A stretch of 64,000 nucleotides of DNA from Pseudomonas benzenivorans (GCF_024397895.1 NZ_CP073346.1:3968001-4032000); one strand, 5' to 3'; shown: positions 10,455 to 20,888, counted from the stretch's first letter. A program made the numbers and translations. The notes: generated from the sequence alone by a model not told the origin.

Positions 10455-11597
10455 ATGAAAATCGTCATAGCCCCGGACTCATTCAAAGAGAGCCTGAGCG
10501 CGCCCGAGGTGGCGGCGGCCATCGCTCGCGGTTGGGTCACCGTATTCCCCGAGGCGCAGCTGTGCCTGCGGCCCATGGCCGATGGCGGCGAGGGCACGGT
10601 GGATGCGCTGTTGGCCGCCAGCGGCGGGCAGCGCCGCGAGCTGACGGTGCGCGGCCCGCTGGGCGCACCGGTCAAGGCCCATTGGGGCTGGCTCGAGGGC
10701 GATACCGCGGTCATCGAAATGGCCGCCGCCAGCGGCCTGCATTGGGTGCCGCGGGAGCAGCGCGATGCCACGGTCACCAGTAGCTATGGCACCGGCGAGC
10801 TGATCCGCGCAGCACTGGATGCCGGCGCACGGCGGATCATTCTCGGCCTCGGCGGTAGCGCCACCAATGACGGCGGCGCCGGCTTGCTGCAGGCCCTGGG
10901 CGTGCGCTTGCTCGATGCCCACGGACAGGAGCTGGCGCCAGGCGGCGCGGCGTTGGCCGGGCTCGCGCGTCTCGACCTGAGCGGTCTGGACCCGCGCCTG
11001 GCCGCGGTGCAGGTGGAGGTCGCCGCGGATGTCGACAACCCCTTGTGCGGCCCCCACGGAGCTTCGGCGATCTTCGGCCCGCAGAAAGGCGCCAGCCCGG
11101 AGCAGGTCGCGCTGCTGGACGCCGCGCTCGGGCGGCTAGGCCAGGTGGTGGCCGCGGAGCTTGGCGAGGACTTCAGCACGTTTCCCGGCGTCGGTGCGGC
11201 GGGTGGCCTGGGCTTCGCTGCCAAGGCCCTGCTCCGCGCGCGTTTTCGTCCCGGGGTCGAACTGGTTGCCGAGCTGTCCGGCCTGGCCCAGGCACTGGTC
11301 GGCGCCGACCTGCTGATCACCGGGGAAGGGCGCCTGGATGCCCAGAGCCTGCATGGCAAGACGCCGGTCGGCGTGGCACGCCTGGCCCGCGCCGCCGGCG
11401 TGCCGGTGATCGCCCTGGCGGGCAGCCTAGGCGAGGGCTACCAGCGCATGTATGAGGTCGGTATCGAGGCGGCTTTCAGCCTGGCGCCGGGACCGATCAG
11501 CCTGGAGCAGGCCTGCGCCACTGCGGCCGCGGAACTGGAGGCCCGCGCCTGCGATATCGCCCGGGTCTGGCACATGGCGCAACAGCTTGGGGCTTAA
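10455..11597 (+). CDS. Glycerate kinase (type 1, GarK/GlxK family)
   Basis: ATG 10455 follows AAGGAG at 10445 and gives MKIVIAPDSFKESLSA, the standard start of this family (380 aa). Other motifs are PMADGGEGTVDAL, GLGGSATNDGGAG and LITGEGRLDAQS. It phosphorylates D-glycerate, feeding glyoxylate/glycerate carbon into lower glycolysis. The transporter I recall beside this gene in P. aeruginosa is absent; the gene sits directly after pdxH, with a small hairpin at about 10394-10410 between them. Confidence 0.95.
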   Translation: MKIVIAPDSFKESLSAPEVAAAIARGWVTVFPEAQLCLRPMADGGEGTVDALLAASGGQRRELTVRGPLGAPVKAHWGWLEGDTAVIEMAAASGLHWVPREQRDATVTSSYGTGELIRAALDAGARRIILGLGGSATNDGGAGLLQALGVRLLDAHGQELAPGGAALAGLARLDLSGLDPRLAAVQVEVAADVDNPLCGPHGASAIFGPQKGASPEQVALLDAALGRLGQVVAAELGEDFSTFPGVGAAGGLGFAAKALLRARFRPGVELVAELSGLAQALVGADLLITGEGRLDAQSLHGKTPVGVARLARAAGVPVIALAGSLGEGYQRMYEVGIEAAFSLAPGPISLEQACATAAAELEARACDIARVWHMAQQLGA

Positions 11598-11692
11598 GTT
11601 CGTTGGCTGTTTTCGGCTATTGTTGCGCCATAGCAGTGACAGCGCCCGGGCGGGCGCGGTCTAATGCATTGAAAGTCATTGGAGGAATCGTT

Positions 11693-12157
11693 ATGCGTAA
11701 AACCACTCTGCTTGCCGCCTCGTTTACCGCGATGGCCCTGGCGCTTGGCGGTTGCGCCTCCAGCCTGACCGGCGATACCTACTCCCGTGCCGAGGCGCGC
11801 ACCGTACAGACCGTGCGCATGGGCACCATCGAATCCCTGCGACCGGTGAAGATCGAAGGCACCAAGACACCGATCGGCGCCGGTGCCGGTGCAGTGGTCG
11901 GTGGTGTGGCCGGCAGCGGTGTCGGCGGCGGCCGCGGCAGCGCCGTGGCGGCGGTGGTTGGTGCTGTGGCCGGCGGTCTGCTTGGGGCGGCAGCCGAAGA
12001 AGGCCTGACCCGCACCCAGGGCGTGGAAATCACCGTGCGCGAGGACGACGGCACCATGCGTGCCTATGTCCAGGAGGTCGAACCGAACCAGGTCTTTCGC
12101 CTGGGCGAGCGGGTGCGCATCCTCAGTGTCAACGGCACCAGTCGCGTTTCCCATTGA
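11693..12157 (+). CDS. Glycine-zipper 2TM lipoprotein (SlyB/PcP-like)
   Basis: ATG 11693 is preceded by GGAGGAA and starts a lipoprotein signal with LGGC lipobox (154 aa). Residues ~60-105 are a glycine-zipper 2TM domain (GAGAGAVVGGVAGSGVGGG followed by a second Gly/Ala helix). A C-terminal beta-rich domain follows (VEITVREDDGTMRAYVQEV). The family sits in the outer membrane and is linked to envelope integrity. A very strong terminator follows immediately. Confidence 0.9.
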   Translation: MRKTTLLAASFTAMALALGGCASSLTGDTYSRAEARTVQTVRMGTIESLRPVKIEGTKTPIGAGAGAVVGGVAGSGVGGGRGSAVAAVVGAVAGGLLGAAAEEGLTRTQGVEITVREDDGTMRAYVQEVEPNQVFRLGERVRILSVNGTSRVSH

Positions 12158-12167
12158 GCGGCACCCG

Positions 12168-12199
12168 AGCCGGATCAGCGCAAGCTGATCCGGCTTTTT
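12168..12199 (+). terminator. Strong rho-independent terminator
   Basis: A 12-bp perfect stem (12168-12179 with 12184-12195) with a GCAA tetraloop is followed by TTTTT. It closes the glycine-zipper lipoprotein transcript. Confidence 0.92.
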
Positions 12200-12455
12200 C
12201 TTGCCCGCTCGCCACGATCATGACGCGCAGCGGGCGTCTGTCGGCCATCCAGCTAGAGTCGATAGGCGGCCGATCGACAGCTTTTGGTAATATTTCTATT
12301 CAACACGCTCTACCGATAGTTATGGATAATCGGCAAAATATCGCGCTTCAACAATGACTTAGACCAGGCAGCAGGCATTGCCCTGCAAAAATGAATAAGG
12401 GTGGCCGGGTGGGCGCAGACCAGCGTCGCGCCGTCGGACCACTCGCGGGACGCTA

Positions 12456-12482
12456 ACCGCCGGCCATCATGATCTCGGCGGT
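12456..12482 (+). promoter_or_regulatory. Leader hairpin before the Mrp operon
   Basis: The 305-nt gap 12200-12504 holds an AT-rich segment (~12280-12350), a probable promoter area with a CCGAT...ATCGG dyad near 12316. It also holds this hairpin: a 7-bp stem, 12456-12462 with 12476-12482, 13-nt loop, ending about 20 nt before mrpA. I do not recognise a known riboswitch consensus. Confidence 0.35.
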
Positions 12483-12504
12483 CTTGCAGAAGGGGTTTTA
12501 GTGT

Positions 12505-15297
12505 ATGGCGCTTGCGCTGATTGTCGCCTTGCCGTTCCTCGGGGTGTTGCTGCCCCTGTTCGCCGAGCGATTGGGCCGTTCGGCCTGTGCCGTGGCGACC
12601 GGGGTGGCGCCGTTTCTGGCGTTGGTGCTGCTGCTGAGCCAGCGCTCGGCGGTGTTCGCCGGCGAGGTGCTGCGGGTTCGTCTGGAGTGGCTGCCGGAAC
12701 TGGGCATCAACCTGAGCCTGCGCCTGGACGGCCTGGGCTTTCTGTTCGCCCTGCTGATTCTCGGCATCGGTTTGCTGGTGATCCTCTACGCCCGCTATTA
12801 CCTGTCCAAGCAGGAGCCGATGGGCCGATTCTTCGCCTTCCTGCTGCTGTTCATGGGCGCCATGCTCGGCATCGTGCTGTCGGAAAACCTGCTGCTGATG
12901 CTGATGTTCTGGGAGCTGACCAGCCTGTCGTCGTTCCTGCTGATCGGCTTCTGGAGTTCCCGCACCGACGCCCGCAAGGGCGCGCGCATGGCCCTCGCGG
13001 TCACCGGTGGCGGCGGCCTGGCATTGCTCGCCGGCATCCTGCTGATCGGCCACATCGCCGGCAGCTTCGAGCTGTCGCGGGTGCTGGCCGCCGGCTATGC
13101 GATTCGCGCCCACGAGCTCTATCCCGTGGCGCTGGTGCTGGTGCTGCTCGGCGTGTTCACCAAGTCGGCGCAGTTCCCCTTCCATTTCTGGCTGCCCCAC
13201 GCGATGGCGGCGCCGACCCCGGTCTCGGCCTATCTGCATTCGGCGACCATGGTCAAGGCCGGGGTGTTCCTGCTGGCGCGCCTGTACCCCGCGCTGGCCG
13301 GCTCGGAGTGGTGGTTCTACCTGGTCAGCCTCACCGGCATGGCGACTTTCGTGGTGGGGGCGGGCATGGCCCTGTTCCAGCACGACCTCAAAGGCCTGCT
13401 GGCCTATTCGACCATCAGTCACCTGGGCCTGATCACCTTGCTGTTCGGCCTCGACACCCATCTGGCGGCGGTGGCGGCGGTGTTCCACATCATCAACCAC
13501 GCCACCTTCAAGGCGTCGCTGTTCATGGCCGCGGGGATCATCGACCACGAGACCGGCAGCCGCGACATGCGCAGGATCAACGGCATGTGGAAGTACATGC
13601 CGCACACGGCGATGCTGGCCATGGTGGCGGCTTCGGCCATGGCCGGGGTGCCGCTGCTCAACGGCTTCCTCAGCAAGGAAATGTTCTTCAGCGAAACCCT
13701 CAACCTGCACATGCTCGGCAGCTTCGACTGGGTGATCCCGGCGACGGCGACGCTCGGCGGGGTGTTTTCGGTGGCCTACTCGCTGCGTTTCATCCACGAC
13801 GTGTTCTTCAACGGCGAGCCGGTCAACCTGCCGAAATACCCGCCCCATGAGCCGCCGCGCTACATGAAGGTGCCGGTGGAGGTGCTGGTGTTCCTCTGCC
13901 TGCTGGTCGGCATCCTGCCGGCCTACACGGTGGCGCCGCTGCTGGCCGTCGCTGCCACGGCGACCCTGGGGGGCCAACTGCCGGAGTACAGCCTGGCGAT
14001 CTGGCACGGCTTCAACCTGCCGCTGCTGATGAGCTTCATCGCCCTGTTCGGCGGCATCCTGGTCTACACCTTCCGCCAGCCGCTGTTCCGCTGGTACGCC
14101 GGCTTGCCGAGCATGGACGCCAGGTTGTTGTTCGAACGCGCCATCCAGCTGGGCGTGCAGGCCTGCGCCGGCCTCACCGGCCGCCTCGAGAGCGGCTCCC
14201 TGCAACGCTACCTGGCGCTGCTGCTGGGCGCCGCGCTGGTGGTGGTGGCCCTGGGCCTGGGGCCGCTGGCGCAGGTCAGCGGTCCGGTGGCCATGAGCCC
14301 GATCGACGGCTTCAGCGCCCTGGGCATGGGCATACTGGCCGTGGCCGCGCTGGTCACCGTGATCTTCCATCGCCAGCGCCTGGTGTCGCTGCTGATGCTC
14401 AGCGTGGTCGGCCTCATGGTGGCCCTGGCGTTTGCCCGCTACTCGGCGCCGGACCTGGCCCTGACCCAGCTGTCGGTGGAGGTGGTGACCATCGTCCTGC
14501 TGATGCTGGCGCTGTTCTTCCTGCCGGCGCAGAGCCACGGCGAGTCGAGCAGCATGCGCGGCCTGCGCGATTTCATCCTGGCGGTGGGCAGCGGGGTGAT
14601 GGTGGCGATGCTGGTATTCGCCGTGCTGACCCGTCCCTACGACAGCATTGCCGGCTACTTCCTGGCCAACAGCGTGTCCGGCGGCGGTGGCAGCAACGTG
14701 GTCAACGTCATCCTGGTGGACTTCCGCGGCTTCGATACCCTCGGCGAGATCACCGTGCTGGCGATCGCCGGGGTCGGCATCTACGCCATGCTCGACGGCC
14801 TGCGCCTGATCCAGCCGCGGGTCGACTACGCCGGCCGCAGCTGGGCGCGCGACCGCCACCCGCTGATCCTCGCCACCCTGTCGCGGGTGCTGCTGCCGAT
14901 GGCCCTGCTGATCTCGGTGTTCATCTTCCTGCGCGGCCACAACCTGCCGGGCGGCGGCTTCATCGCCGGCCTGGTCACCGCGGTGGCGCTGATCCTGCAG
15001 TACGTGGCCAACGGCGTGCAGTGGACCCAGTCGCGCCTGCCGCTCAACTACCACCGCATGGCCGGCTCCGGCGTGCTGCTGGCCGGCCTCACCGGCCTCG
15101 GCAGCTGGGTGTTCGGCAAGCCGTTCCTGACCTCGGCCTTCGGTCACTGGGGGCTGCCCCTGGTGGGTGAGATCGAACTGGCGACCGCCATGCTGTTCGA
15201 CCTGGGCGTGTACCTGACGGTAGTCGGCGCGACCCTGCTGATTCTCGCCAACCTGGGCAAGCTGACCCAGGAAAAAGCGGCACAAGAGGTACTCTGA
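12505..15297 (+). CDS. mrpA: Na+/H+ antiporter subunit A, fused A+B (Mrp/Sha/Mnh)
   Basis: 930 aa polytopic membrane protein. The N-terminal two thirds resembles NuoL-type proton-translocating subunits ([18 protein letters not shown], then the Lys/His motif [34 protein letters not shown] in pieces). The C-terminal third contains the MrpB-like domain ([20 protein letters not shown]), so subunit B is fused as in other proteobacterial clusters. It exports Na+ or K+ in exchange for H+ at the inner membrane. First gene of a tightly coupled six-gene operon; mrpC starts 2 nt after its stop. Confidence 0.95.
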   Translation: MALALIVALPFLGVLLPLFAERLGRSACAVATGVAPFLALVLLLSQRSAVFAGEVLRVRLEWLPELGINLSLRLDGLGFLFALLILGIGLLVILYARYYLSKQEPMGRFFAFLLLFMGAMLGIVLSENLLLMLMFWELTSLSSFLLIGFWSSRTDARKGARMALAVTGGGGLALLAGILLIGHIAGSFELSRVLAAGYAIRAHELYPVALVLVLLGVFTKSAQFPFHFWLPHAMAAPTPVSAYLHSATMVKAGVFLLARLYPALAGSEWWFYLVSLTGMATFVVGAGMALFQHDLKGLLAYSTISHLGLITLLFGLDTHLAAVAAVFHIINHATFKASLFMAAGIIDHETGSRDMRRINGMWKYMPHTAMLAMVAASAMAGVPLLNGFLSKEMFFSETLNLHMLGSFDWVIPATATLGGVFSVAYSLRFIHDVFFNGEPVNLPKYPPHEPPRYMKVPVEVLVFLCLLVGILPAYTVAPLLAVAATATLGGQLPEYSLAIWHGFNLPLLMSFIALFGGILVYTFRQPLFRWYAGLPSMDARLLFERAIQLGVQACAGLTGRLESGSLQRYLALLLGAALVVVALGLGPLAQVSGPVAMSPIDGFSALGMGILAVAALVTVIFHRQRLVSLLMLSVVGLMVALAFARYSAPDLALTQLSVEVVTIVLLMLALFFLPAQSHGESSSMRGLRDFILAVGSGVMVAMLVFAVLTRPYDSIAGYFLANSVSGGGGSNVVNVILVDFRGFDTLGEITVLAIAGVGIYAMLDGLRLIQPRVDYAGRSWARDRHPLILATLSRVLLPMALLISVFIFLRGHNLPGGGFIAGLVTAVALILQYVANGVQWTQSRLPLNYHRMAGSGVLLAGLTGLGSWVFGKPFLTSAFGHWGLPLVGEIELATAMLFDLGVYLTVVGATLLILANLGKLTQEKAAQEVL

Positions 15298-15298
15298 G

Positions 15299-15628
15299 AT
15301 GGAAGCACTGTTCGCCGGCACCCTCGGCATCCTCACCGCCAGCGGCGTCTACCTGCTGCTGCGGGCCCGCAGTTTCCCGGTGGTGATGGGCCTGACCCTG
15401 ATCTCCTATGCGGTCAACCTGTTCCTGTTCGCCATGGGCCGCCTGCAGAGCGGGGCGAGCACAGTGATCGGCAAGGGCAGCGTCTACGTCGACCCGCTGC
15501 CCCAGGCCCTGGTGCTCACCGCCATCGTCATCGGCTTCGCCATGACCGCCTTCGTGGTGGTGCTGGCGCTGCGCAGCGTCGGTGAATCGAAGAGCGACCA
15601 CGTCGATGGCCGGGGGGCCGGTCAATGA
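15299..15628 (+). CDS. mrpC: Na+/H+ antiporter subunit C (NuoK-like)
   Basis: 109 aa with three transmembrane helices and the NuoK-like core GLTLISYAVNLFLFAMG followed by DPLPQALVLTAIVIGFAMTA (split by the loop). It starts 2 nt after mrpA and overlaps mrpD by four bases (ATGA at 15625). It forms part of the membrane antiporter complex with A and D. The short C-terminal tail is charged. Confidence 0.93.
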   Translation: MEALFAGTLGILTASGVYLLLRARSFPVVMGLTLISYAVNLFLFAMGRLQSGASTVIGKGSVYVDPLPQALVLTAIVIGFAMTAFVVVLALRSVGESKSDHVDGRGAGQ

Positions 15629-17130
15629 ATCATGCGTTGATCCTGCCGGTGCTGCTGCCGATGTTCGTCGGCAGCCTGCTGCTGTTCGGCGCGCGCCTGA
15701 GCATAACGGCCAAGCGTTCGATGTCCCTGACGTCGGCGACGATCCTGCTGCTGGTGAGTTTCCTGCTGCTTCAGCAGGCCAACCAGGGTGGCTTGCAGGT
15801 CTATGCCCTGGGCGCCTGGCAGGCGCCGTTCGGCATCGTGTTGCTGCTCGACCGCCTCAGCGCCCTGTTGCTGATGGTGACCGCGGTGCTGGCGTTCTTT
15901 TCGCTGCTCTACGCGGTGCGTGGCGACGACCAGCGCGGGCGCAACTTCCATGCCTTGTTCCAGTTCCAGTTGATGGGCATCAACGGCGCCTTCCTCACCG
16001 GCGACCTGTTCAACCTCTTCGTGTTCTTCGAGATCCTGCTGATCGCCTCCTACTCGCTGCTGTTGCACGGCGGCGGCCCGGAGCGGGTGCGCGCCGGCCT
16101 GCACTACGTGATCCTCAACCTGGTGGGCTCCTCGTTCTTCCTGATCGCCGTCGGCGTGCTGTACGGCATCACCGGCACCCTGAACATGGCCGACATGGCC
16201 CAGCGGGTGGCGGCGGCCAATGCCGACCAGGCGCCGCTGCTGGGCGCCGCCGGCCTGCTGCTGCTGGTGGTGTTCGGCCTCAAGGCGGCGTTCCTGCCGC
16301 TGTATTTCTGGCTGCCGCGGGCCTACGCCTCGGCCACCGCGCCGGTGGCGGCGCTGTTCGCGATCATGACCAAGGTCGGCCTGTACTCGATCCTGCGGGT
16401 GTATACCCTGATCTTCGGTGACGAGGCCGGCAGCCTGGCCAACATGGCCGAGGCCTGGCTATGGCCCCTGGCGCTGCTGACCATCGCCTGCGGGGTGGTC
16501 GGCGCCCTGGCGGCCAGCAGCCTGCACGGCCTGCTGGCCTACCTGGTGATCGTCTCGGTCGGCACCCTGCTGGCCGGCATCGCCCTGGGCACCCCCGAGT
16601 CGCTGGCGGCGGCGCTGTTCTACCTGGTGCACAGCACCTGGATTTCCGGCGGTTTGTTCCTGGTCGCCGACCTGATCGCCCGCCAGCGCGGGGTGAAGGG
16701 CTCGCAGATCATCCAGGGGCCGCAATTGCAGAATCCCCACCTGCTCGGCGCGCTGTTCTTTGTCGGCGCCATCGCCGTGGCCGGCCTGCCGCCGCTCTCC
16801 GGGTTCTTCGGCAAACTGCTGCTGCTGCGTTCGGTGGCGCCAGGGGTCGAGGCGCTGCTGCTGTGGACGGTGGTGCTGGTGGGCGGGCTGGCCACGCTGA
16901 TCGGCCTGAGTCGCGCCGGCAGCACCCTGTTCTGGCGGGTCGGCCTGCACCAGCTGGACAGTGCCGAACTGGACACCGGCCGCCTTCTCGCCTGTGCCGG
17001 CCTGGTGGCGCTGAGCCCGCTGCTGTCGGGCCTGGCCGCACCGCTGCTGGAATACACCCAGGCCACGGTCGGCCAGCTGCATGACCTCGACCTCTATCGC
17101 CAGGCCGTGCTCGGCAAAGGTGCGCCATGA
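15625..17130 (+). CDS. mrpD: Na+/H+ antiporter subunit D (NuoN/M-like)
   Basis: 501 aa, about 14 membrane helices. Proton-pump family motifs are present: FEILLIASYSLLLHGG, then GLKAAFLPLYFWLPRAYA with SATAPVAALFAIMTKVG. Together with MrpA it should form the ion path. Its start overlaps the mrpC stop and its stop overlaps the mrpE start at 17127, indicating translational coupling. Confidence 0.95.
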   Translation: MNHALILPVLLPMFVGSLLLFGARLSITAKRSMSLTSATILLLVSFLLLQQANQGGLQVYALGAWQAPFGIVLLLDRLSALLLMVTAVLAFFSLLYAVRGDDQRGRNFHALFQFQLMGINGAFLTGDLFNLFVFFEILLIASYSLLLHGGGPERVRAGLHYVILNLVGSSFFLIAVGVLYGITGTLNMADMAQRVAAANADQAPLLGAAGLLLLVVFGLKAAFLPLYFWLPRAYASATAPVAALFAIMTKVGLYSILRVYTLIFGDEAGSLANMAEAWLWPLALLTIACGVVGALAASSLHGLLAYLVIVSVGTLLAGIALGTPESLAAALFYLVHSTWISGGLFLVADLIARQRGVKGSQIIQGPQLQNPHLLGALFFVGAIAVAGLPPLSGFFGKLLLLRSVAPGVEALLLWTVVLVGGLATLIGLSRAGSTLFWRVGLHQLDSAELDTGRLLACAGLVALSPLLSGLAAPLLEYTQATVGQLHDLDLYRQAVLGKGAP

Positions 17131-17630
17131 ATACCTATCGCTGGCTTCCCCATCCGCTGCTGAGCCTGTCCCTGCTGGTGGTCTGGTTGCTGCTGGTCAA
17201 CGACCTCGGCTTCGGCCACCTGTTGCTCGGCGCGCTGCTGGGCTGGCTGATCCCCCTGATCAGCCAGGTGTTCTGGATCAATCCGCCGCGCCTGCAGAAA
17301 CCGTACAAGCTGGCCCTGTTCCTGCTGCGGGTGCTCGGCGACATCGTGATCGCCAACCTGCAGGTGGCGGCGCTGATCCTCGGCCCTACCGCCAGGTTGC
17401 GCCCGGCCTTCGTCGAGATTCCGGTGCGCCTGGAGGACGAACTGGCCCTGACCATGCTCGCCAGCGTCATCTCGCTGACCCCGGGCACGGTGTCCGCCGA
17501 CCTCAGCGACGACCGCAAGACCCTGCTGGTGCACAGCCTGGACGTCGCCGACGAGGCGGCCATGGTGCGTGAGATCCAGACCCGCTACGAGGCGCCCCTG
17601 CTGGAGGTATTCCCATGCTCGACTACGTGA
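17127..17630 (+). CDS. mrpE: Na+/H+ antiporter subunit E
   Basis: 167 aa. Two N-terminal helices (residues ~10-50) are followed by the conserved MrpE cytoplasmic part with SVISLTPGTVSADLSDD and LLVHSLDV. The 3' end overlaps mrpF by 16 bases, more than elsewhere in the operon. It is required for full antiporter assembly in studied systems. Confidence 0.94.
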   Translation: MNTYRWLPHPLLSLSLLVVWLLLVNDLGFGHLLLGALLGWLIPLISQVFWINPPRLQKPYKLALFLLRVLGDIVIANLQVAALILGPTARLRPAFVEIPVRLEDELALTMLASVISLTPGTVSADLSDDRKTLLVHSLDVADEAAMVREIQTRYEAPLLEVFPCSTT

Positions 17631-17884
17631 TTCCGCTCTGCCTGGCGATCATGGGGCTGGCCCTGCTGCTGACCCTGGCGCGGCTGATCAAGGGCCCGGA
17701 CATGCCCGACCGCATCCTCGCCCTGGACACCCTGTACATCAACGCCATCGCCCTGCTGGTGCTGTTCGGCGTCTGGCTGGGCTCCAAGCTGTATTTCGAG
17801 GCGGCATTGCTGATCGCGGTGATGGGCTTCATCGGCACCGTGGCAGTGGCCAAATACCTGTTGCGCGGCGACATCATCGAATAG
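17615..17884 (+). CDS. mrpF: Na+/H+ antiporter subunit F
   Basis: 89 aa, three transmembrane helices. The conserved segment is RLIKGPDMPDRILALDTLY in the loop after helix 1, then the FIGTVAVAKYLLRGDIIE ending. It overlaps mrpE and precedes mrpG by 9 nt. Confidence 0.94.
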   Translation: MLDYVIPLCLAIMGLALLLTLARLIKGPDMPDRILALDTLYINAIALLVLFGVWLGSKLYFEAALLIAVMGFIGTVAVAKYLLRGDIIE

Positions 17885-17893
17885 GGAGGCCGG

Positions 17894-18226
17894 ATGAATA
17901 CCTGGATCGAGGCGCTGGTCGCCATCGCACTGCTGCTCGGCAGCCTGTTCGCCCTGGTCGGCGCCATCGGCCTGTATCGCCTGCCGGACTTCTTCATGCG
18001 CCTGCACGGGCCGACCAAGTCCACCACCCTGGGCGTCGGCGGCATGGTCATCGCCTCACTGATCTACTTCGGCGCCAGCGGCGAGGGCATCAGCCTGCAC
18101 GAGCTGCTGATCACCCTGTTCCTGTTCATCACCGCGCCGGTCAGCGCCCACATGCTGGCCAAGGCCGCCATGCAGCAGAAGGTGCGGGTGAACGACAAGA
18201 CCCGCGGCAAGCCCTGGGAGCAGTAG
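17894..18226 (+). CDS. mrpG: Na+/H+ antiporter subunit G
   Basis: 110 aa with three membrane helices and the MrpG signature GLYRLPDFFMRLHGPTKSTT. It is preceded by GGGAGG at 17884 and ends the operon. A 12-bp hairpin at 18234-18276 follows. The full subunit set A(B), C, D, E, F and G is present without frameshift, so the antiporter should be functional. Confidence 0.94.
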   Translation: MNTWIEALVAIALLLGSLFALVGAIGLYRLPDFFMRLHGPTKSTTLGVGGMVIASLIYFGASGEGISLHELLITLFLFITAPVSAHMLAKAAMQQKVRVNDKTRGKPWEQ

Positions 18227-18233
18227 GTCGCGA

Positions 18234-18276
18234 CGGCGTGCACAGTTCGCGCGCCTGACTGTACCTGTGCACGCCG
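18234..18276 (+). terminator. Hairpin after Mrp operon
   Basis: A 12-bp stem (18234-18245 with 18265-18276) with a 19-nt loop lies right after mrpG. It lacks a U-tract, so termination here is a guess. Confidence 0.45.
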
Positions 18277-18317
18277 CGACCGCCTCTCTACACTCGGGTT
18301 TTGACTGGGAGTGAGCG

Positions 18318-19223
18318 ATGAGCGGGCAGGGCAGAGGGACGGCGGTGGTGTGCCTGGTGGTGGCGATGGCGTTGTGGGGCAGCTCCTTCATCGCCCTGAA
18401 ACTGGCCTTCGCCGAGCTGCCGCCGCTGTGGGTGATCTTCGCCCGCATGGCCCTGGGCAGCCTGGTGTTCCTGCTGGCCTGGCGTTGGCGTGGGCGCCTG
18501 CTGTACCGCGCCGGCGACTGGAAATACCTGCTCGGCCTGGCCGCCTGCGAACCCTGCCTGTACTTCATCTTCGAGGCCCTGGCGCTGCAGAACACCAGCG
18601 CCTCCCAGGCCGGCATGATCACCGCGCTGTTGCCGCTGCTGGTCGCCATGGGCGCCTTCGTCTTCCTGCGCGAGCGCATCAGCCGCACCACCCTGGCCGG
18701 CTTCCTCCTGGCGATGGCCGGCGCGGTGTGGCTGAGCCTGGCCGGCAGTGCCGACGCCCACGCCCCCGATCCGCTGCTGGGCAACTTCTACGAGCTGCTG
18801 GCAATGCTCTGCGCCACCGGCTACACCCTGCTGCTCAAGCACCTCTCGGCGCGCTACTCGGCCTTCATCCTCACCGCCATGCAGGCCTTCATCGGCGCGC
18901 TGTTCTTCCTGCCGCTGGCGGCCTGGGATGCACCGGTGCCCCAGGCCATCAGCCCCCTTGGCATCGGTGCCTTGCTCTACCTGGGCGTGGTGGTCACCGT
19001 CGGCGCCTATGGCCTGTATAACTACGGCGTCAGCCGCCTGCCGGCCAGCCAGGCGTCCGGCTTCATCAACCTGATTCCGGTGTTCACCCTGGTGTTTGCC
19101 ATGCTGCTGCTCGGTGAGCGCCTGAACTCCGAACAGCTGCTGGCCGCTATGCTGGTATTCGCCGGCGTGGCGCTGAGCCAGTGGCGCAGCACGCCGCCGG
19201 TGCCGGCTGGCGTACTGGATTGA
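18318..19223 (+). CDS. EamA/DMT family exporter
   Basis: 301 aa with ten predicted membrane helices in two EamA repeats ([15 protein letters not shown] in repeat 1; [19 protein letters not shown] in repeat 2). Members export amino acids and small metabolites; the substrate cannot be read from sequence. ATG 18318 follows GGGAGTGAG. The next gene begins 13 nt after its stop, so it probably shares a transcript with the Cds1-like enzyme at 19237, which makes a cysteine- or thiol-related substrate a speculative option. Confidence 0.9.
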   Translation: MSGQGRGTAVVCLVVAMALWGSSFIALKLAFAELPPLWVIFARMALGSLVFLLAWRWRGRLLYRAGDWKYLLGLAACEPCLYFIFEALALQNTSASQAGMITALLPLLVAMGAFVFLRERISRTTLAGFLLAMAGAVWLSLAGSADAHAPDPLLGNFYELLAMLCATGYTLLLKHLSARYSAFILTAMQAFIGALFFLPLAAWDAPVPQAISPLGIGALLYLGVVVTVGAYGLYNYGVSRLPASQASGFINLIPVFTLVFAMLLLGERLNSEQLLAAMLVFAGVALSQWRSTPPVPAGVLD

Positions 19224-19236
19224 CGAGGAGCCGCCG

Positions 19237-20346
19237 ATGAGCGATTCGAGAACCTGGGCCCGCGAGGCGATCCGCATCATCGAGGCGGACTTCCAGCGCA
19301 GCGCCGACACCCACCTGATTCCCCTGGAGCTGCCCGGCCTGCCGGGCATCGAGCTGTACTTCAAGGACGAATCCAGCCACCCCACCGGCAGCCTCAAGCA
19401 CCGCCTGGCCCGCTCGCTGTTCCTCTATGCCCTGTGCAACGGCTGGCTCAGGGCCGGCGCCCCGGTGATCGAGGCGTCCAGCGGCTCCACGGCGATTTCC
19501 GAGGCCTACTTCGCCCGCCTGCTGGGGCTGCCCTTCATCGCCGTGATGCCGGCCACCACCTCCCGGCAGAAGATCGCCCAGATCGCCTTCTACGGCGGCC
19601 AGAGCCACCTGGTCGAGGACCCCACGCAGATCTATGCCGAGTCCGAACGCCTGGCCCGTGAGAGCGGTGGGCACTTCATGGACCAGTTCACCTATGCCGA
19701 GCGCGCCACCGACTGGCGCGCCAACAACAACATCGCCGAGTCGATCTTCCAGCAGATGCGCTACGAGCGCCATCCGGAGCCGGCCTGGCTGGTCTCCAGC
19801 GCCGGCACCGGCGGCACCCTGGCGACCCTCGGCCGCTACGTGCGCTACCGCCAGCACTGCACCCGGGTGTTCTGCGCCGATGCCGAACGCTCGGTGTTCT
19901 TCGACCACTACCGCACGGGCGATGCCAGCCTGACACTGGATCACGGCTCGCGCATCGAGGGCATCGGCCGGCCGCGGGTCGAAGCTTCCTTTCTGCCGTC
20001 GGTGATCGACGCCATGTGCAAGGTGCCCGACGCCCTGTCCCTGGCGGCCATGCACTACCTGGCGCGGCGCCTGGGCCGGCATGTCGGCGGCTCCAGCGGC
20101 ACCAACCTGATCGGCGCGCTGCTGGTGGCCCGGCACATGGTCGCGGCCGGCGAGTCCGGCTCGGTGGTGGCTATTCTCTGCGACAGCGGCGAGCGCTACG
20201 CCAACACCTACTACGACGAAGCCTGGCTGCAACGCCAGGGCTTCGAGCTGGCGCCGTTGATCGAGGCGGTGGCGGCCTGCGCCGAACAGGGCGCGCCGCT
20301 GCCGCAAGACCTGCCCTGCATCGGGCTTCTGGAGACAAAACCATGA
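19237..20346 (+). CDS. PLP-dependent cysteine synthase/desulfhydrase-like enzyme (Cds1 type)
   Basis: 369 aa, fold type II PLP enzyme. The PLP-lysine motif is [11 protein letters not shown] instead of the usual SVKDR of cysteine synthases. The substrate loop is [10 protein letters not shown] and the phosphate loop [10 protein letters not shown]. This variant matches what I recall of mycobacterial Cds1 cysteine desulfhydrase, which releases H2S, pyruvate and ammonia from cysteine. Cysteine breakdown is therefore more likely than synthesis, but unproven. ATGA overlap with the following acetyltransferase (20343) implies coupled translation. Confidence 0.85.
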   Translation: MSDSRTWAREAIRIIEADFQRSADTHLIPLELPGLPGIELYFKDESSHPTGSLKHRLARSLFLYALCNGWLRAGAPVIEASSGSTAISEAYFARLLGLPFIAVMPATTSRQKIAQIAFYGGQSHLVEDPTQIYAESERLARESGGHFMDQFTYAERATDWRANNNIAESIFQQMRYERHPEPAWLVSSAGTGGTLATLGRYVRYRQHCTRVFCADAERSVFFDHYRTGDASLTLDHGSRIEGIGRPRVEASFLPSVIDAMCKVPDALSLAAMHYLARRLGRHVGGSSGTNLIGALLVARHMVAAGESGSVVAILCDSGERYANTYYDEAWLQRQGFELAPLIEAVAACAEQGAPLPQDLPCIGLLETKP

Positions 20347-20888
20347 CCGAGTTGCTGATTCGCCAGGCCGATGCCGGGGATATCGCTGCCCTGTGCGCGC
20401 TGCTCTTCGAGCACGGCCCCAATCCCTGGAACCACCTGCCCGAAGCCGAGGTGCGCGCGCACCTGCAGGCCATCGCCGACGGCTCGGTGCAGGCCGTGCT
20501 GGCAGAACGCGGCGGCCAGCGCGAGAGCGGCGGCGAGCCGCTGGGCATGGTCAGCTACCGCCTCAGCCGCGACTTCGCCCGCTACCAGCCCGAAGCGCGC
20601 CGCGAGCAACTGCATGCCTATATCTGCGAGGCCGTGGTGCACCGCGACGCCGCCGGCCAGGGCCTCGGCGCACGCCTGCTCCAGCAGGCGGTCGAGCACC
20701 TGGCCGGGCAGGGCGTGCAGGACATCTACATCGACCGCCACGAAGAGAACGCCGCCTCGGCCGGGATGATGCGCAAGGCCGGCTTCGTCGAACTCGACAC
20801 CTTCCCCGACCCAGCGCGGCGTCCCAATGGTTCGGGGCGCACCACGGTGTGCTGCCTGCGCCTGGCGGCCGACGCAGCCGAGGGGTGA
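20343..20888 (+). CDS. GNAT family N-acetyltransferase
   Basis: 181 aa. The acetyl-CoA binding motif A region is [21 protein letters not shown] (residues ~96-117), with Q/R-x-x-G-x-G/A present as the AGQGLGARL segment. Motif B includes [19 protein letters not shown]. The acceptor substrate is unknown. It overlaps the Cds1-like gene by four bases, so the two activities are probably connected. This is the last recognisable backbone gene before the accessory island. Confidence 0.9.
   Translation: MTELLIRQADAGDIAALCALLFEHGPNPWNHLPEAEVRAHLQAIADGSVQAVLAERGGQRESGGEPLGMVSYRLSRDFARYQPEARREQLHAYICEAVVHRDAAGQGLGARLLQQAVEHLAGQGVQDIYIDRHEENAASAGMMRKAGFVELDTFPDPARRPNGSGRTTVCCLRLAADAAEG

Noticed and set aside
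12310..15336. 1008-codon minus-strand frame opposite mrpA
   Set aside because: His/Gln/Arg-rich sequence without domains, exactly antisense to the antiporter subunit; a GC-skew shadow.
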